64,000 nt of DNA from Muribaculaceae bacterium (GCA_014867205.1 WGUO01000014.1:1-64000); one strand, 5' to 3'. Shown: positions 30,798-39,791, counted from the stretch's first letter. Notes: a model not told the origin generated them from the letters alone. Numbers and translations: made by a program.

Positions 30798-32015
30798 ATG
30801 AAAATATCCGGAATTACCTTACTGACCGGGTCGCTTCTGCTTTGCGGCTCCGCATATGCACAGCAGGAAGACACCAACGCAGGACAGATGACCGACAACG
30901 AGAAAAGTCTCGTCGAGGAAGTGTTCAAACTCGAGAAAAAGACTGACAAGTTCAATCTCTATCTGAATATGCAGGGCGACTTCCAGTCTGACTGGACCGG
31001 CTCAAGCTTCGATGGCGCCAAGTTCCGCTTCAAACAGCTGCGTGTAGAGGCCAAGGGCCAGATCAACGACTGGCTGAGTTACCGCTACCGCCAGCGCCTC
31101 AACAAGGGAGACACGCCGAGCGGATACTTCGACAACGTGCTGCAGAGCATCGATATAGCCGGTATCGGAATCGACCTGAAGAAGTGGTCGTTCTTCCTCG
31201 GCAAGCAGTGCGCCGCATATGGCGGCATCGAGTTCGACCTCAATCCTATCGAGATATACCAGTACTCGGACATGGTAGACTACATGTCGAACTTCATGAC
31301 CGGTATCAACATCGCCTATAACTTCACGCCCAACCAGCAGCTGCAGTTCCAGGTGCTCGACGCGCTCACCGGCTCGTCGAAGGATATGTACGGAGACTAT
31401 ACTCCCGCCAAGATCCCCCTGCTCTACACCCTTAACTGGAACGGCAACTTCAACGATGTGTACAAGACCCGCTGGTCGGCATCGTTCATGAACGAGACCA
31501 AGGGCAAGCACATGTGGTACTTCGCGCTCGGCAACGACTTCAAGCTCAGCGACAAGGTAGACATGTACTTCGACTGGCTCTACTCGATCGAGGGCGTTGA
31601 CCGCAAGGGCATCATCACCGACATCGTGGCCCCCAACGGATGGAACAAGAAGGCTGCCAAGACCGACATCATGTCGTTCATCCTGCACCTCAATTACCGT
31701 TTCCACCCGTCATGGAACATCTTCGCCAAGGGTATGTACGAGAACGAGGGCGTCTACAAGACGAATACCATGGACGTTCTTGACGCCAACGGCCAGGAGA
31801 CTCCCGTCGAGCTCCGCAAGGGCAAATACCGCACCGCCCTCGGTTATATCGGCGGTATCGAGTACTATCCCTTCAAGGACCGTAACCTGCACTTCTTCGC
31901 AGCCTATGTGGGGCGCAACTACCTCTACACAAAGAAGGCTAAGTCGTTCGGTGCTGAAGACTACAACACCAACAGCGTCCAGGTGGGATTCATCTGGCAG
32001 ATGCCGGTATTCTGA
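30798..32015 (+). CDS. Outer-membrane porin, OprO/OprP-like
   Basis: 405 aa. A signal peptide (LLTGSLLLCGSAYAQQ) and a short helical stretch come first, then about sixteen amphipathic strands rich in Tyr/Trp/Phe, for example FRFKQLRVEAKGQINDWLSY and YRTALGYIGGIEYYPFKDR. It ends in Phe, as expected for a beta-barrel. Strand cadence resembles phosphate-selective porin O/P. Its position after ansB suggests it admits asparagine or dicarboxylates, which is inference from context. A terminator follows. Confidence 0.8.
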   Translation: MKISGITLLTGSLLLCGSAYAQQEDTNAGQMTDNEKSLVEEVFKLEKKTDKFNLYLNMQGDFQSDWTGSSFDGAKFRFKQLRVEAKGQINDWLSYRYRQRLNKGDTPSGYFDNVLQSIDIAGIGIDLKKWSFFLGKQCAAYGGIEFDLNPIEIYQYSDMVDYMSNFMTGINIAYNFTPNQQLQFQVLDALTGSSKDMYGDYTPAKIPLLYTLNWNGNFNDVYKTRWSASFMNETKGKHMWYFALGNDFKLSDKVDMYFDWLYSIEGVDRKGIITDIVAPNGWNKKAAKTDIMSFILHLNYRFHPSWNIFAKGMYENEGVYKTNTMDVLDANGQETPVELRKGKYRTALGYIGGIEYYPFKDRNLHFFAAYVGRNYLYTKKAKSFGAEDYNTNSVQVGFIWQMPVF

Positions 32016-32060
32016 TCCGGAACCGACAGTAATACTTATATAACCCTTTTTAGCAAACAG

Positions 32061-32095
32061 GGCCGATGCGCATTTGATACGCATCGGCCTTATTT
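32061..32095 (+). terminator. Terminator of the dcuB-ansB-porin operon
   Basis: GGCCGATGCG (32061-32070) pairs with CGCATCGGCC (32080-32089), followed by TTATTT. Confidence 0.8.
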
Positions 32096-32168
32096 ACTAA
32101 ATTTATGTTAATTATATTGCCAATATTTCCATTTTATTAAAAATATGTTAAATTATAGTAATATTTTT

Positions 32169-32208
32169 ATGTTATATAACATAGTTTAAAAAATTATTTG
32201 TAATTTTG
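32169..32208 (+). promoter_or_regulatory. Palindromic operator and -7 box of small-RNA candidate copy 2
   Basis: The perfect 14-bp palindrome ATGTTATATAACAT (32169-32182) is centred 25.5 bases before the -7 box TAATTTTG (32201-32208), exactly as in copy 1. There is no TTTG -33 element; the palindrome sits where it would be, suggesting an activator-dependent promoter. Confidence 0.5.
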
Positions 32209-32212
32209 CATC

Positions 32213-32282
32213 GAGTTTTTCATGGTATTAGATTTTAAGGTTAACGCAAGATTGATTGTCGGGATGACAATCAATTTTTTTT
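32213..32282 (+). ncRNA. Candidate small RNA, copy 2
   Basis: About 70 bases from the predicted start to an intrinsic terminator: stem ATTGATTGTC (32251-32260) with GACAATCAAT (32266-32275), loop GGGAT, then T8. The transcribed part matches copy 1 (minus strand, 16306-16374) except for one base near the 5' end and the length of the T-run, and similarity continues at a lower level through the promoter. It contains TTTCATGG and the block GATTTTAAGGTTAACGC, possible seed regions. No protein is encoded. Its T-run also provides the -33 box for the next gene. Confidence 0.65.
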
Positions 32283-32311
32283 GACTTATTTGAGAATTAG
32301 AGTTATATTTG
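32280..32311 (+). promoter_or_regulatory. Promoter of the UbiA-family gene
   Basis: TTTG (32280-32283), 20 bases, then TATATTTG (32304-32311). The TTTG is formed by the end of the preceding terminator's T-run. A TTG start at 32309 would fall in the -7 box, which supports the ATG at 32369 instead. Confidence 0.65.
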
Positions 32312-32368
32312 CAAAGGGGAAGCACGCTCGGCGCCAATCATGCGCCTGAGCAAACCACCACGTGCATC

Positions 32369-33259
32369 ATGAAAGATCATACTGTCATCATAGAGGAGTA
32401 TTTGCGGCTGCTGCGCCCGTGGCAATGGGTCAAGAACCTGTTCGTATTCCTGCCGCTGATATTCGGCGGCCAGGCTACATCATGCCGGGGCCTGATTGCC
32501 GGCCTCGGGGCCTTTGTCAGTTTCTCGCTGGCGGCCTCGGCTGTCTATGCCCTCAACGACATAACCGACCGAGAGAGAGACCGTCTCCTTCCGGGGAAAT
32601 GCAGGCGACCCGTCGCGTCGGGCACGATATCCACAAATGCAGCCGGCGCTGTATGTGGCCTGCTCTCTGCCCTCTCGCTGCTTGTGGCTCGTCAGCTTCC
32701 GTCCCCAGCCACCGCCTGCCTCATAGTCGGAGCCTACCTTCTGCTCAATCTGCTGTACTCATACTGGCTGAAGCATATCTGCATCATCGATGTCATGACG
32801 ATAGCCTGCGGATTTGTGCTCCGTGTGCTGTTGGGAGGCGTGGTCTGCGGTATCTACGTGTCGCCTTGGCTCATCACCATGGTCTTCATGCTGACCCTGC
32901 TTGTGGCGTTCGGCAAACGCCGCGACGACCTGATAAAGGGTGGAGACACAGGCCATGGCCGACGCTCGGTGGCCGGATACACTGTAGCCTATGTCGATCA
33001 GGTCATGACGCTGCTCGCAGGGGCCGTAATCGTGGCCTATATCATCTATACGCTGACACCGGAGGTGACCCGGAGGCTCAACTCGGAATACGTTTACGTC
33101 ACGGCAATATTCGTCTTGGCCGCAATACTGCGCTATATGCAGATCGTCACCGTACGCGAGGACTCCGGACGCCCGACCCGGATATTCTACCGCGATCCGT
33201 TTATGGTGGGCTGCTGCGTGGCCTGGGGCGTGACCTTCATGCTGATAATATACTGTTAG
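32369..33259 (+). CDS. UbiA-family prenyltransferase (decaprenyl-phosphate phosphoribosyltransferase-like)
   Basis: 296 aa from the ATG at 32369. Eight or nine membrane helices. The Asp-rich motif NDITDRERDRLLPGK near residue 70 and the second motif at GKRRDDLIKGGD near 185 mark the UbiA fold. The opening LRPWQWVKNLFVFLPLIFGG is typical of the branch that moves phosphoribosyl groups onto polyprenyl phosphate. Pairing with a HAD phosphatase (the next gene, one base away) matches that two-step route, which makes lipid-linked sugar donors. Substrate is inferred from relatives. Confidence 0.8.
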   Translation: MKDHTVIIEEYLRLLRPWQWVKNLFVFLPLIFGGQATSCRGLIAGLGAFVSFSLAASAVYALNDITDRERDRLLPGKCRRPVASGTISTNAAGAVCGLLSALSLLVARQLPSPATACLIVGAYLLLNLLYSYWLKHICIIDVMTIACGFVLRVLLGGVVCGIYVSPWLITMVFMLTLLVAFGKRRDDLIKGGDTGHGRRSVAGYTVAYVDQVMTLLAGAVIVAYIIYTLTPEVTRRLNSEYVYVTAIFVLAAILRYMQIVTVREDSGRPTRIFYRDPFMVGCCVAWGVTFMLIIYC

Positions 33260-33260
33260 G

Positions 33261-33878
33261 ATGGCAAGATACACGTTCTTCGACTTCGACGGCACGCTGA
33301 CCCGCGGGGACTCGTTCACCGGATTCATACGCCATGTTCATGGTACATGGGGACTTATCCGCGTGCTCATTAAGTCAGCACCCGCAATCGCGTTATGGAA
33401 ATCGGGGCTGCGAAACAACACCTACGCCAAGCTGCGCATGTTCGCGGCAGCCTTCCGAGGCATGCCTATTGATGAATTCCGCCGACATGGAGAGGACTAC
33501 ATAACGGGCATAGACCATATGCTCCGCACAGAGGTAGTCGATGAACTGAGAAATGCTGTGTCGCAGGGCGACAAGGTGGCGATCGTGTCGGCAAGCCTTG
33601 GCGACTGGATTCGGCCCTGGGCACATGCCAACGGAGTGCAGCACGTGCTCACCACCGAACCCGAGACCGACGCCGCAGGCAGGCTCACAGGGCGTTTCTC
33701 GCGTCAGAACTGCCAGCGCGAGGAAAAATGCCGACGCATCCTCGAGGCATTTCCCGAAATCGCCGACAACCGCAGCGAATGCCACGTCACCGCATGGGGA
33801 GACTCCGATGGCGACACCGAGATGCTGGAACTTGCCGACGAGCCACACCGCCTGCACAAGGCAAGAGGGAGAACATGA
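33261..33878 (+). CDS. HAD-superfamily (IB) phosphatase
   Basis: 205 aa. Motif I FFDFDGTLTRGDSF places the nucleophile at Asp8 and the acid/base at Asp10. Motif II is VAIVSASLGDW, and motif IV is AWGDSDGDTEML near the end. The cap and length match the phosphoserine-phosphatase-like IB group. Coupled to the UbiA-type gene, it may remove the 5-phosphate from a lipid-linked phosphoribose; it could instead be a general small-molecule phosphatase. Confidence 0.8.
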   Translation: MARYTFFDFDGTLTRGDSFTGFIRHVHGTWGLIRVLIKSAPAIALWKSGLRNNTYAKLRMFAAAFRGMPIDEFRRHGEDYITGIDHMLRTEVVDELRNAVSQGDKVAIVSASLGDWIRPWAHANGVQHVLTTEPETDAAGRLTGRFSRQNCQREEKCRRILEAFPEIADNRSECHVTAWGDSDGDTEMLELADEPHRLHKARGRT

Positions 33879-33907
33879 ACCAACCGACAACATTAAAAAT
33901 TCAAGAT

Positions 33908-35551
33908 ATGAAGAAACAAACTATGCTCTGGGCCCTTGCAGCCCTGATGGCAGCGGCGCCGACCACCGCCGAAGCCTGTACGAACCTTATAGCGGCCAAG
34001 GGCGCCACCACCGACGGCTCGGTGATGATGACCTATTCGGCCGATTCGCACAATCTCTTTGGGTTCCTGCATCACAGTCCCGCAGGCAAGCATCCCAAGG
34101 GAAGCGTGCGCAAGATATTCGAGTGGGACACCAACAAGCCGCTCGGCGAGATTCCCGAGGCCGAGGAGACATATAACGTCATCGGCAACATGAACGAGCA
34201 TCAGGTGGTGATCGGCGAGTCTACGTGGGGAGGCCGCCCGGAACTCGCCGACACTACGGGACAGGCAGTGATGGATTACGGCTCACTGATATACGTCACC
34301 CTCGAACGCGCCAAGACGGCACGCGAGGCACTCGACATCATGACCGACCTCGTGGCCAAGCATGGCTACGCGTCGAGCGGAGAGTCGTTCACCATCGCCG
34401 ACAAGAACGAGGTGTGGGTGCTCGAGATGATCGGCAAGGGGGCCGAGAAGGGTGCCGTCTGGATTGCCGTGCGCATCCCCGACAACGCGATATCGGGTCA
34501 TGCCAACGAGCCACGCATACGCAAGGTCAACCTCAAGGACAAGGAGAACGTGCGCCACTCGAAAGACATGATCTCATTCGCCCGCAAGCGTGGCTACTTC
34601 ACCGGCAAGGACGAGGAATTCTCGTTTGCCGACGTGTATGGCGAGCATGACGCCTCGACGCGGCGCGGATGCGACGCCCGCGTGTGGAGTTATTTCCGCC
34701 GCTTCAACAATGACGCCGACAAGTATTTCGCATGGTGCAACGCCGACAGCGACGAGCCGATGCCCCTCTACATCGTGCCTGACCGCAAGGTGTCGCTCGC
34801 AGAGATGCAGAAGTCGATGCGCGACCATTTCGAAGGCACACCCTACGAGATGACATCTGACGTAGGCGCAGGTCCGTTCCACTCCCCTTACCGCTGGCGA
34901 CCGATGGAATACGAGGTCGACGGCAAGAAATACTGCATGGAGCGCGCCATCGCCACCCAGCAGACAGGATGGAGTTATGTCAGCCAGACCCGCGACTGGC
35001 TTCCTGACCCTGTCGGGGGAGTGCTGTGGTTCGGCACTGACGACACAAACACCTGCGTGTACATGCCCATATACTGCGGCGTGACCAAGGTCCCGGCCGA
35101 ACTTGCCGAGGGTGACATAAACACTCTCGACCTCAGAAGCAACTTCTGGGTCAACAATATCGTGGCCAACCAGGCATATAACCGCTATGACCAGATGATC
35201 GACGACATCCGTAAGGTCCAGGGCAGCCTTGAGAAGGAATTCCAGGCGAACCGCCCCAATGTCGAGGAGAAACTTACGGCAATCGTAAATTCCGGTGACA
35301 TGAACGCATACCGAAACGCCGTCAACAGTGAGGCCGCCGCTGTAGCCAGAAATTCAACCGATGCCTATCGCGACCTTGCCGGCTACCTCTTCGTCAAGAC
35401 AATGGACGGCAACCTGAAGAAGACCGATAAGGACGGCAACTTCATCAAGTCGGAGTATGGCCTTCCGGTCTACCCCACCTTCCCCGGCTATGACAAGAAG
35501 TACTACGAGAACATCGTGAAGGAATCGGGCGACCACTTCCTGATCAAGTGA
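33908..35551 (+). CDS. C69-family dipeptidase, exported
   Basis: 547 aa from the ATG at 33908, which opens a signal peptide; a longer frame reading back into the HAD gene is not credible. The N-terminal nucleophile is expected to be Cys24 in AEACTNLIAAKGATTDGS, exposed by cleavage of the leader. Further family motifs are IGESTWGGRPEL and the region around KHGYASSGESFTIADKNEVW. Length is normal for Bacteroidetes PepD-like members. It splits dipeptides in the periplasm or at the surface. A bidirectional terminator follows. Confidence 0.88.
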   Translation: MKKQTMLWALAALMAAAPTTAEACTNLIAAKGATTDGSVMMTYSADSHNLFGFLHHSPAGKHPKGSVRKIFEWDTNKPLGEIPEAEETYNVIGNMNEHQVVIGESTWGGRPELADTTGQAVMDYGSLIYVTLERAKTAREALDIMTDLVAKHGYASSGESFTIADKNEVWVLEMIGKGAEKGAVWIAVRIPDNAISGHANEPRIRKVNLKDKENVRHSKDMISFARKRGYFTGKDEEFSFADVYGEHDASTRRGCDARVWSYFRRFNNDADKYFAWCNADSDEPMPLYIVPDRKVSLAEMQKSMRDHFEGTPYEMTSDVGAGPFHSPYRWRPMEYEVDGKKYCMERAIATQQTGWSYVSQTRDWLPDPVGGVLWFGTDDTNTCVYMPIYCGVTKVPAELAEGDINTLDLRSNFWVNNIVANQAYNRYDQMIDDIRKVQGSLEKEFQANRPNVEEKLTAIVNSGDMNAYRNAVNSEAAAVARNSTDAYRDLAGYLFVKTMDGNLKKTDKDGNFIKSEYGLPVYPTFPGYDKKYYENIVKESGDHFLIK

Positions 35552-35577
35552 CCCGCCCGGACACACGAATGACAATA

Positions 35578-35620
35578 ACAGACAGGGCTGCGGCAAGAGA
35601 TCTGCTGCAGCCCTGTCTGT
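35578..35620. terminator. Bidirectional terminator between the dipeptidase and acyl-CoA ligase
   Basis: A 14-bp perfect stem, ACAGACAGGGCTGC (35578-35591) with GCAGCCCTGTCTGT (35607-35620), between converging genes. Confidence 0.75.
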
Positions 35621-35639
35621 CATCATATCGGCCGATGGC

Positions 35640-37292
35640 TCAGCGGGTATAGAGGAAACGCTTTATCGAGCGTTTGGGTGTCTTCTCGAATTCGTTGGGC
35701 ATCAGTATTATCCGCGATATCTGTTCGTAGGGCGCCACGAGTTTGTTCAGTTCCTTACGGATATTCTCCATGGTCGGGTCAAGATTATGCAACGAGACGT
35801 CAAACTTGTCAAGCGCCTCATAGTCGGGATAGACAAGGGCCACAAGTTTCCCGTCGCGCTCCACTACAAGGCTCTCCGAGACAAATGGCATGTTGTTGAG
35901 CTTCGCCTCGATCTCCTCGGGATAGATATTCTGGCCCGAGGCCGAAAGCAACATCGTCTTGGACCGCCCGCGCAGGAACAGCGTGCCGTCGGGGGCGCGT
36001 GTGCCCATGTCGCCTGTATGCAGCCAGCCGTCGGCGTCAAGCACAGCCTCGGTCGCCTCCGGATTCTTGAAATAGCCTTTCATCACGTTTGTGCCCCGCA
36101 CACATATCTCCCCGGGAATATTCTCCGGGTCATCAGAGAGTATCTTTGACTCCATGCAGGGCAGCGTGCGCCCGGAACTGCCGACGATAAAGTCCTGCCA
36201 GGGCGTGTAGCTGATGAGCGGCCCACATTCGGTCATGCCATAGCCGACCGTGAACGGGAAGCGTATCTTATGCAGGAATTCCTCTACCTCGCTGTTGAGC
36301 GGGGCGCCCCCGACAATCACCTGCTCGAACTCCCCGCCGAACACGTCTACCAGTTTCTTGCGTATCTTAGAGTATATGAACGAATCGAGCAGGGGCACGG
36401 CCAGGGTCCAGCGCACGCTTCCCTTCGAGATCATCGGCAGTATCTGGTTCTTGTAGATTTTCTCAAGGATAAGAGGGACGCATATGACCAGACTGGGACG
36501 CACCTCTGCAAGCGCCTTGATGAGTATCCGGGGCGACGGGGTCTTGCCGAGCAGGGTTATATGGCTGCCTACGGCAAGCGGTGTCAGCATGTCGAAGGCG
36601 CATCCGTAGGCATGCGCGAGGGGCAGGAACGCCAACGCACGCGAACTGCGGAAATGCAGCATCGTGTCCATGCCGAAACATACGTTGCCGGCCAGATTCT
36701 CGCCTGTAAGCATCACACCCTTGGAGAATCCTGTCGTGCCCGACGTGTAGTTGATCTCCACCACCTCCGAGTTGTCACGTTCGGCATAATCCACATCCTC
36801 CGAGGAATACCCCTCGGGATAGCGGCGCCGGAATCGCCGGTTGAGCAGACGGCGGGCGCGCGTCACCTCGGTGCCATCCTTCTCATGAAGCACCTCCATG
36901 TCGTCGACGCACAAGACGCCCTTGACATTGATTAGCGAATCCGGATCAACCGACTCCCATATCGAGGAGCTCACGAACAGCAGACATGCCTCGGAGTGAT
37001 TGACGATGTGCATTATGTCGACCGGGTTGAACTCCGAGAGTATGGGCACGATGACGGCGCCATATGTCACGGCGGCCATATATACGAGCACCCAGTTGAT
37101 CGAGTCCTTGCCACAGAGCGCTATCTTCATGCCGTGGCGCACGCCCACACTGTCGAACAGCATATGCATCTTGGCGATGGTCGTTGCAACGTCGGCATAT
37201 GACAGGGTGCGCCCCGAGACGTAGTCGGTGAGGGCAGGGAGATCCCAGTTCTCAATAAAGCTGCGCTTATAAATCCTTATGAAGTTTTCCAT
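35640..37292 (-). CDS. AMP-dependent acyl-CoA ligase
   Basis: 550 aa, ANL superfamily. Core motifs in order: EINYTSGTTGFSKGVMLTGE (A3, about 180), VGYGMTECGPLISYTPW (A5, about 345), GWLHTGDMGTRAPDGTLFLR (A7), SASGQNIYPEEIEAKLN (A8) and the C-terminal Lys in TPKRSIKRF. It activates a carboxylic acid, probably a long-chain fatty acid, via an adenylate. A conserved lysine and complete motifs suggest an active enzyme. It lies just downstream of the alcohol dehydrogenase on the same strand (67-base gap), perhaps co-transcribed. Confidence 0.87.
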   Translation of the reverse strand: MENFIRIYKRSFIENWDLPALTDYVSGRTLSYADVATTIAKMHMLFDSVGVRHGMKIALCGKDSINWVLVYMAAVTYGAVIVPILSEFNPVDIMHIVNHSEACLLFVSSSIWESVDPDSLINVKGVLCVDDMEVLHEKDGTEVTRARRLLNRRFRRRYPEGYSSEDVDYAERDNSEVVEINYTSGTTGFSKGVMLTGENLAGNVCFGMDTMLHFRSSRALAFLPLAHAYGCAFDMLTPLAVGSHITLLGKTPSPRILIKALAEVRPSLVICVPLILEKIYKNQILPMISKGSVRWTLAVPLLDSFIYSKIRKKLVDVFGGEFEQVIVGGAPLNSEVEEFLHKIRFPFTVGYGMTECGPLISYTPWQDFIVGSSGRTLPCMESKILSDDPENIPGEICVRGTNVMKGYFKNPEATEAVLDADGWLHTGDMGTRAPDGTLFLRGRSKTMLLSASGQNIYPEEIEAKLNNMPFVSESLVVERDGKLVALVYPDYEALDKFDVSLHNLDPTMENIRKELNKLVAPYEQISRIILMPNEFEKTPKRSIKRFLYTR

Positions 37293-37359
37293 ATGAGCGT
37301 GTGTTTGCGGTATACTCTACCCGGCGGCCGAGGGCACGCCGGCACTCGACACACCGATC

Positions 37360-38541
37360 TTACCCCTCGCAGGCAAGGCGGTAGATCTCGGCGCAGTCCT
37401 CCATTGACAGGGGCACGTAGTTGCCGAGGGTCTTGCCGACGTTGCGCTCGAGCGAGTGAACCATTTTCTCGATATCAGGCTCGCCTCCTATCAGCTCGCG
37501 CAGGTTGGTGGTCAGGCCGAGGTCGTGATAGAAGTTCTTCAGTTCGGAAATGCCCTCGTCGATTATCTCGTCGGTATCCTTTCCGGCTGGATTGACAGAC
37601 ATCACATTGATGGCGAAACGCCACAGTTTATCGGGATTGCGCCTTGCGCAGAACTCCATCCACGCCGGTATCATGACAGCGAGGCCGGCACCGTGGGCCA
37701 CGCCATAGAATGCCGAGATCTCATGCTCAAGACGGTGAGAGGACCAGTCCTCTACCTTGCCGACGCCGCAAAGGCCGTTGTGGGCGAGCGTGCCGGCCCA
37801 CATTACGTCGGCGCGTGCGTCATAGTCCTCGGGATTGATCTTCAGCGTAAGCGCCTGGTCCATCACGTCGCGCATGATTGCCTCTGAATAGGCGTCGACA
37901 AGCTGCGTGCCGGTGGTGTTCGAGAAATAGCGCTCGTAGATGTGCGCCATCATGTCGACGATGCCGTATGCTGTCTGGTTCCAGGGAAGGCTGAGCGTCA
38001 GCTCAGGATTCATGATGGCGAAACGGGGACGCAACAGGCCGGGATAGCGCACGGAGATCTTCTGGTGTGTCTTCTCGTTGGTGATCACGGAATTTCCGCT
38101 TCCCTCCGAACCGGCTGCGGGGATAGTGAGCACCACGCCTACCGGCAGCGCGAAGCGGGGAGTCTCCTTGCCGTAGTAGAAGTCCCAGAAGTCGCCGGGA
38201 TACACCGCGCCGAGGGCGATGCCCTTGGCCGCATCGATCGGTGAGCCCCCGCCGACGGCCAGGATAAAGTTGACCGACTGCTCCAATGCGAGTGCGATGC
38301 CCTTATATACGCTTTCTGCTGTAGGGTTGGGCTGGATTCCTCCATACTCGACGAACTGCACGCCGGCCACGGTGAGTGAGTCCTCGATCTGCTGCAGCAG
38401 GCCGTTGGTCTTGATGCGGTCAGAGCCATAGACTATCATGACCTTTGACGCGCCTCGGCTTGCGAGAGCCGTTCCGACCTGCTTCTGTGTGTCACGTCCG
38501 AAAATAAACTCCGTAGGTGAGCAAAAAGTGAAATTATCCAT
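37360..38541 (-). CDS. Iron-containing alcohol dehydrogenase (YqhD/BdhA type)
   Basis: 393 aa. The NAD(P)-binding half carries AVGGGSPIDAAKGIALGA. Metal-binding histidines lie in SSHRLEHEISAFYGVAHGAG near 260-280. Start MDNFTFCSPTEFIFG is typical of the butanol dehydrogenase/YqhD branch, which reduces aldehydes with NADPH. Probable role: detoxifying or disposing of aldehydes in fermentation. No consensus promoter was found; the upstream region contains short tandem repeats. Confidence 0.88.
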   Translation of the reverse strand: MDNFTFCSPTEFIFGRDTQKQVGTALASRGASKVMIVYGSDRIKTNGLLQQIEDSLTVAGVQFVEYGGIQPNPTAESVYKGIALALEQSVNFILAVGGGSPIDAAKGIALGAVYPGDFWDFYYGKETPRFALPVGVVLTIPAAGSEGSGNSVITNEKTHQKISVRYPGLLRPRFAIMNPELTLSLPWNQTAYGIVDMMAHIYERYFSNTTGTQLVDAYSEAIMRDVMDQALTLKINPEDYDARADVMWAGTLAHNGLCGVGKVEDWSSHRLEHEISAFYGVAHGAGLAVMIPAWMEFCARRNPDKLWRFAINVMSVNPAGKDTDEIIDEGISELKNFYHDLGLTTNLRELIGGEPDIEKMVHSLERNVGKTLGNYVPLSMEDCAEIYRLACEG

Positions 38542-38580
38542 ATTTGGGCTATTGTTTAAGGTTTAAAGTTTAAGGGGAAA

Positions 38581-38655
38581 ATATATACGATTTATACGAC
38601 TTATACGACTTATACGACTTATATAACGTATAAGACTTATAAGCCTAACACCTAT
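38581..38655. repeat. Short tandem repeat TATACGACT and a TTAGGT-type remnant
   Basis: Four or five units of TTATACGAC run from 38587 to about 38625, then a mirrored stretch GTATAAGACTTATAAG, ending in CCTAACACCTA at 38643-38653. It lies between the dehydrogenase start and the HIT gene terminator. Confidence 0.7.
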
Positions 38656-38666
38656 CCATATAACAA

Positions 38667-38696
38667 ATTCGGAGCACCGTTTATGATGCTCCGAAT
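38667..38696. terminator. Terminator of the HIT gene
   Basis: ATTCGGAGCA (38667-38676) pairs perfectly with TGCTCCGAAT (38687-38696), 33 bases beyond the HIT stop codon, with A/T-rich flanks on both sides. Confidence 0.7.
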
Positions 38697-38729
38697 CAAA
38701 ATTATTGCTGTATGAAACCGGAACAGGCC

Positions 38730-39131
38730 TCACGCACCGGCCTCGAAGGCCGCAGACACACGGGCCGCGATGTCGGCCATGTGGGCCGGATCCGGATCCG
38801 CAATCTTGTGTCTGAAGTCCATGTCGCCCTCATTCTGCATGGGAACGAGATGGATATGGGCGTGGGGAACCTCAAGTCCCAGCACAGTGACTCCGATCTT
38901 GCGGCATGGCATCTCGCTCTTAAGGGCCTTGGCGACCTTCTTCGCGAACACCATCATCTCGCCTAAGTCGGTGTCGGGGATGTCGAAAATATAGTCTGTC
39001 TCCTGTTTGGGAACCACTAACGTGTGGCCCCAGTTGACGGGATTTATGTCAAGGAATGCGAAGAACTTGTCATTCTCGGCAATCTTGTAAGAAGGAATCT
39101 CGCCTGCAATGATTTTTGAGAATATGGTCAT
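38730..39131 (-). CDS. HIT-family hydrolase (HinT-like)
   Basis: 133 aa. The histidine triad is HAHIHLVPM near residue 95. N-terminal IFSKIIAGEIPSYKIAEN and ALFLDINPVNWGHTLV-like spacing match HinT, which hydrolyses AMP-linked phosphoramidates in the cytosol. It follows greA on the same strand by 106 bases, and the pair is likely one transcript, a common arrangement in Bacteroidetes. Confidence 0.92.
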   Translation of the reverse strand: MTIFSKIIAGEIPSYKIAENDKFFAFLDINPVNWGHTLVVPKQETDYIFDIPDTDLGEMMVFAKKVAKALKSEMPCRKIGVTVLGLEVPHAHIHLVPMQNEGDMDFRHKIADPDPAHMADIAARVSAAFEAGA

Positions 39132-39237
39132 AGGTGATTTTAAGATTATCGCAAGTTGCGCGGCGGATCCGCGCAGCAGCGTGATTAATTTGGGATGTAA
39201 AAAAGGGACATTGCAGGAGAGGTCACTTCCGCAATGA

Positions 39238-39702
39238 TCAAATTTCTATTTTCACGATCTCAAAGTCAACGACGCCGGCAGGCACCTGGACCTTGACGAG
39301 GTCACCGACGCGGTGACCCATCAGGGCCTTGGCTATGGGGGTCGTGCTTGAGATCTTCATCTCCTTCAGGTTGGCCTCGCTCTCGGTAACGATGGTATAA
39401 GCCATCTGAGCGCCGTTGGCCACGTTCTTGATAGTAACTTTATTGAGAAGCTGAACCTCCTCGGTGTTCAGCTTGCTGTCGTCGATAATGCGGGCTGAGG
39501 CCACAAGTTCCTTGAGCTTGGCGATCTTCATCTCGAGCATACCCTGTGCCTCCTTGGCTGCGTCATACTCGGCGTTTTCCGACAGGTCGCCCTTGTCGCG
39601 GGCCTCGGCTATAGCCTGCTTGATGAGGGGACGCTGCGCCTCCAGGGCTGCGAGTTCCTCCATCTTCTTGTCATATCCCTCTTTGGTGATATATGTTGCC
39701 AT
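39238..39702 (-). CDS. greA: Transcription elongation factor GreA
   Basis: 154 aa, normal length. The N-terminal coiled coil (about 1-75) has GDLSENAEYDAAKEAQ with the acidic residues that enter the RNA polymerase channel. The C-terminal FKBP-like domain ends KVQVPAGVVDFEIVKIEI. It rescues backtracked polymerase by promoting transcript cleavage. Transcription probably starts from the promoter at 39843-39874, giving a leader of about 136 bases that contains a terminator-like hairpin. Confidence 0.96.
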   Translation of the reverse strand: MATYITKEGYDKKMEELAALEAQRPLIKQAIAEARDKGDLSENAEYDAAKEAQGMLEMKIAKLKELVASARIIDDSKLNTEEVQLLNKVTIKNVANGAQMAYTIVTESEANLKEMKISSTTPIAKALMGHRVGDLVKVQVPAGVVDFEIVKIEI

Positions 39703-39791
39703 TTCTATAATTTTCTAATTTCGTTATTCCACAATCTTCAGACAGTCACATGCGGGCAGTCACACGACCTCGCGGGCTGTCTTCAAGGCGT

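Noticed and set aside
33728..33907. 60-residue N-terminal extension of the C69 dipeptidase
   Set aside because: It is read from within the HAD gene in another frame; the signal peptide begins at 33908.
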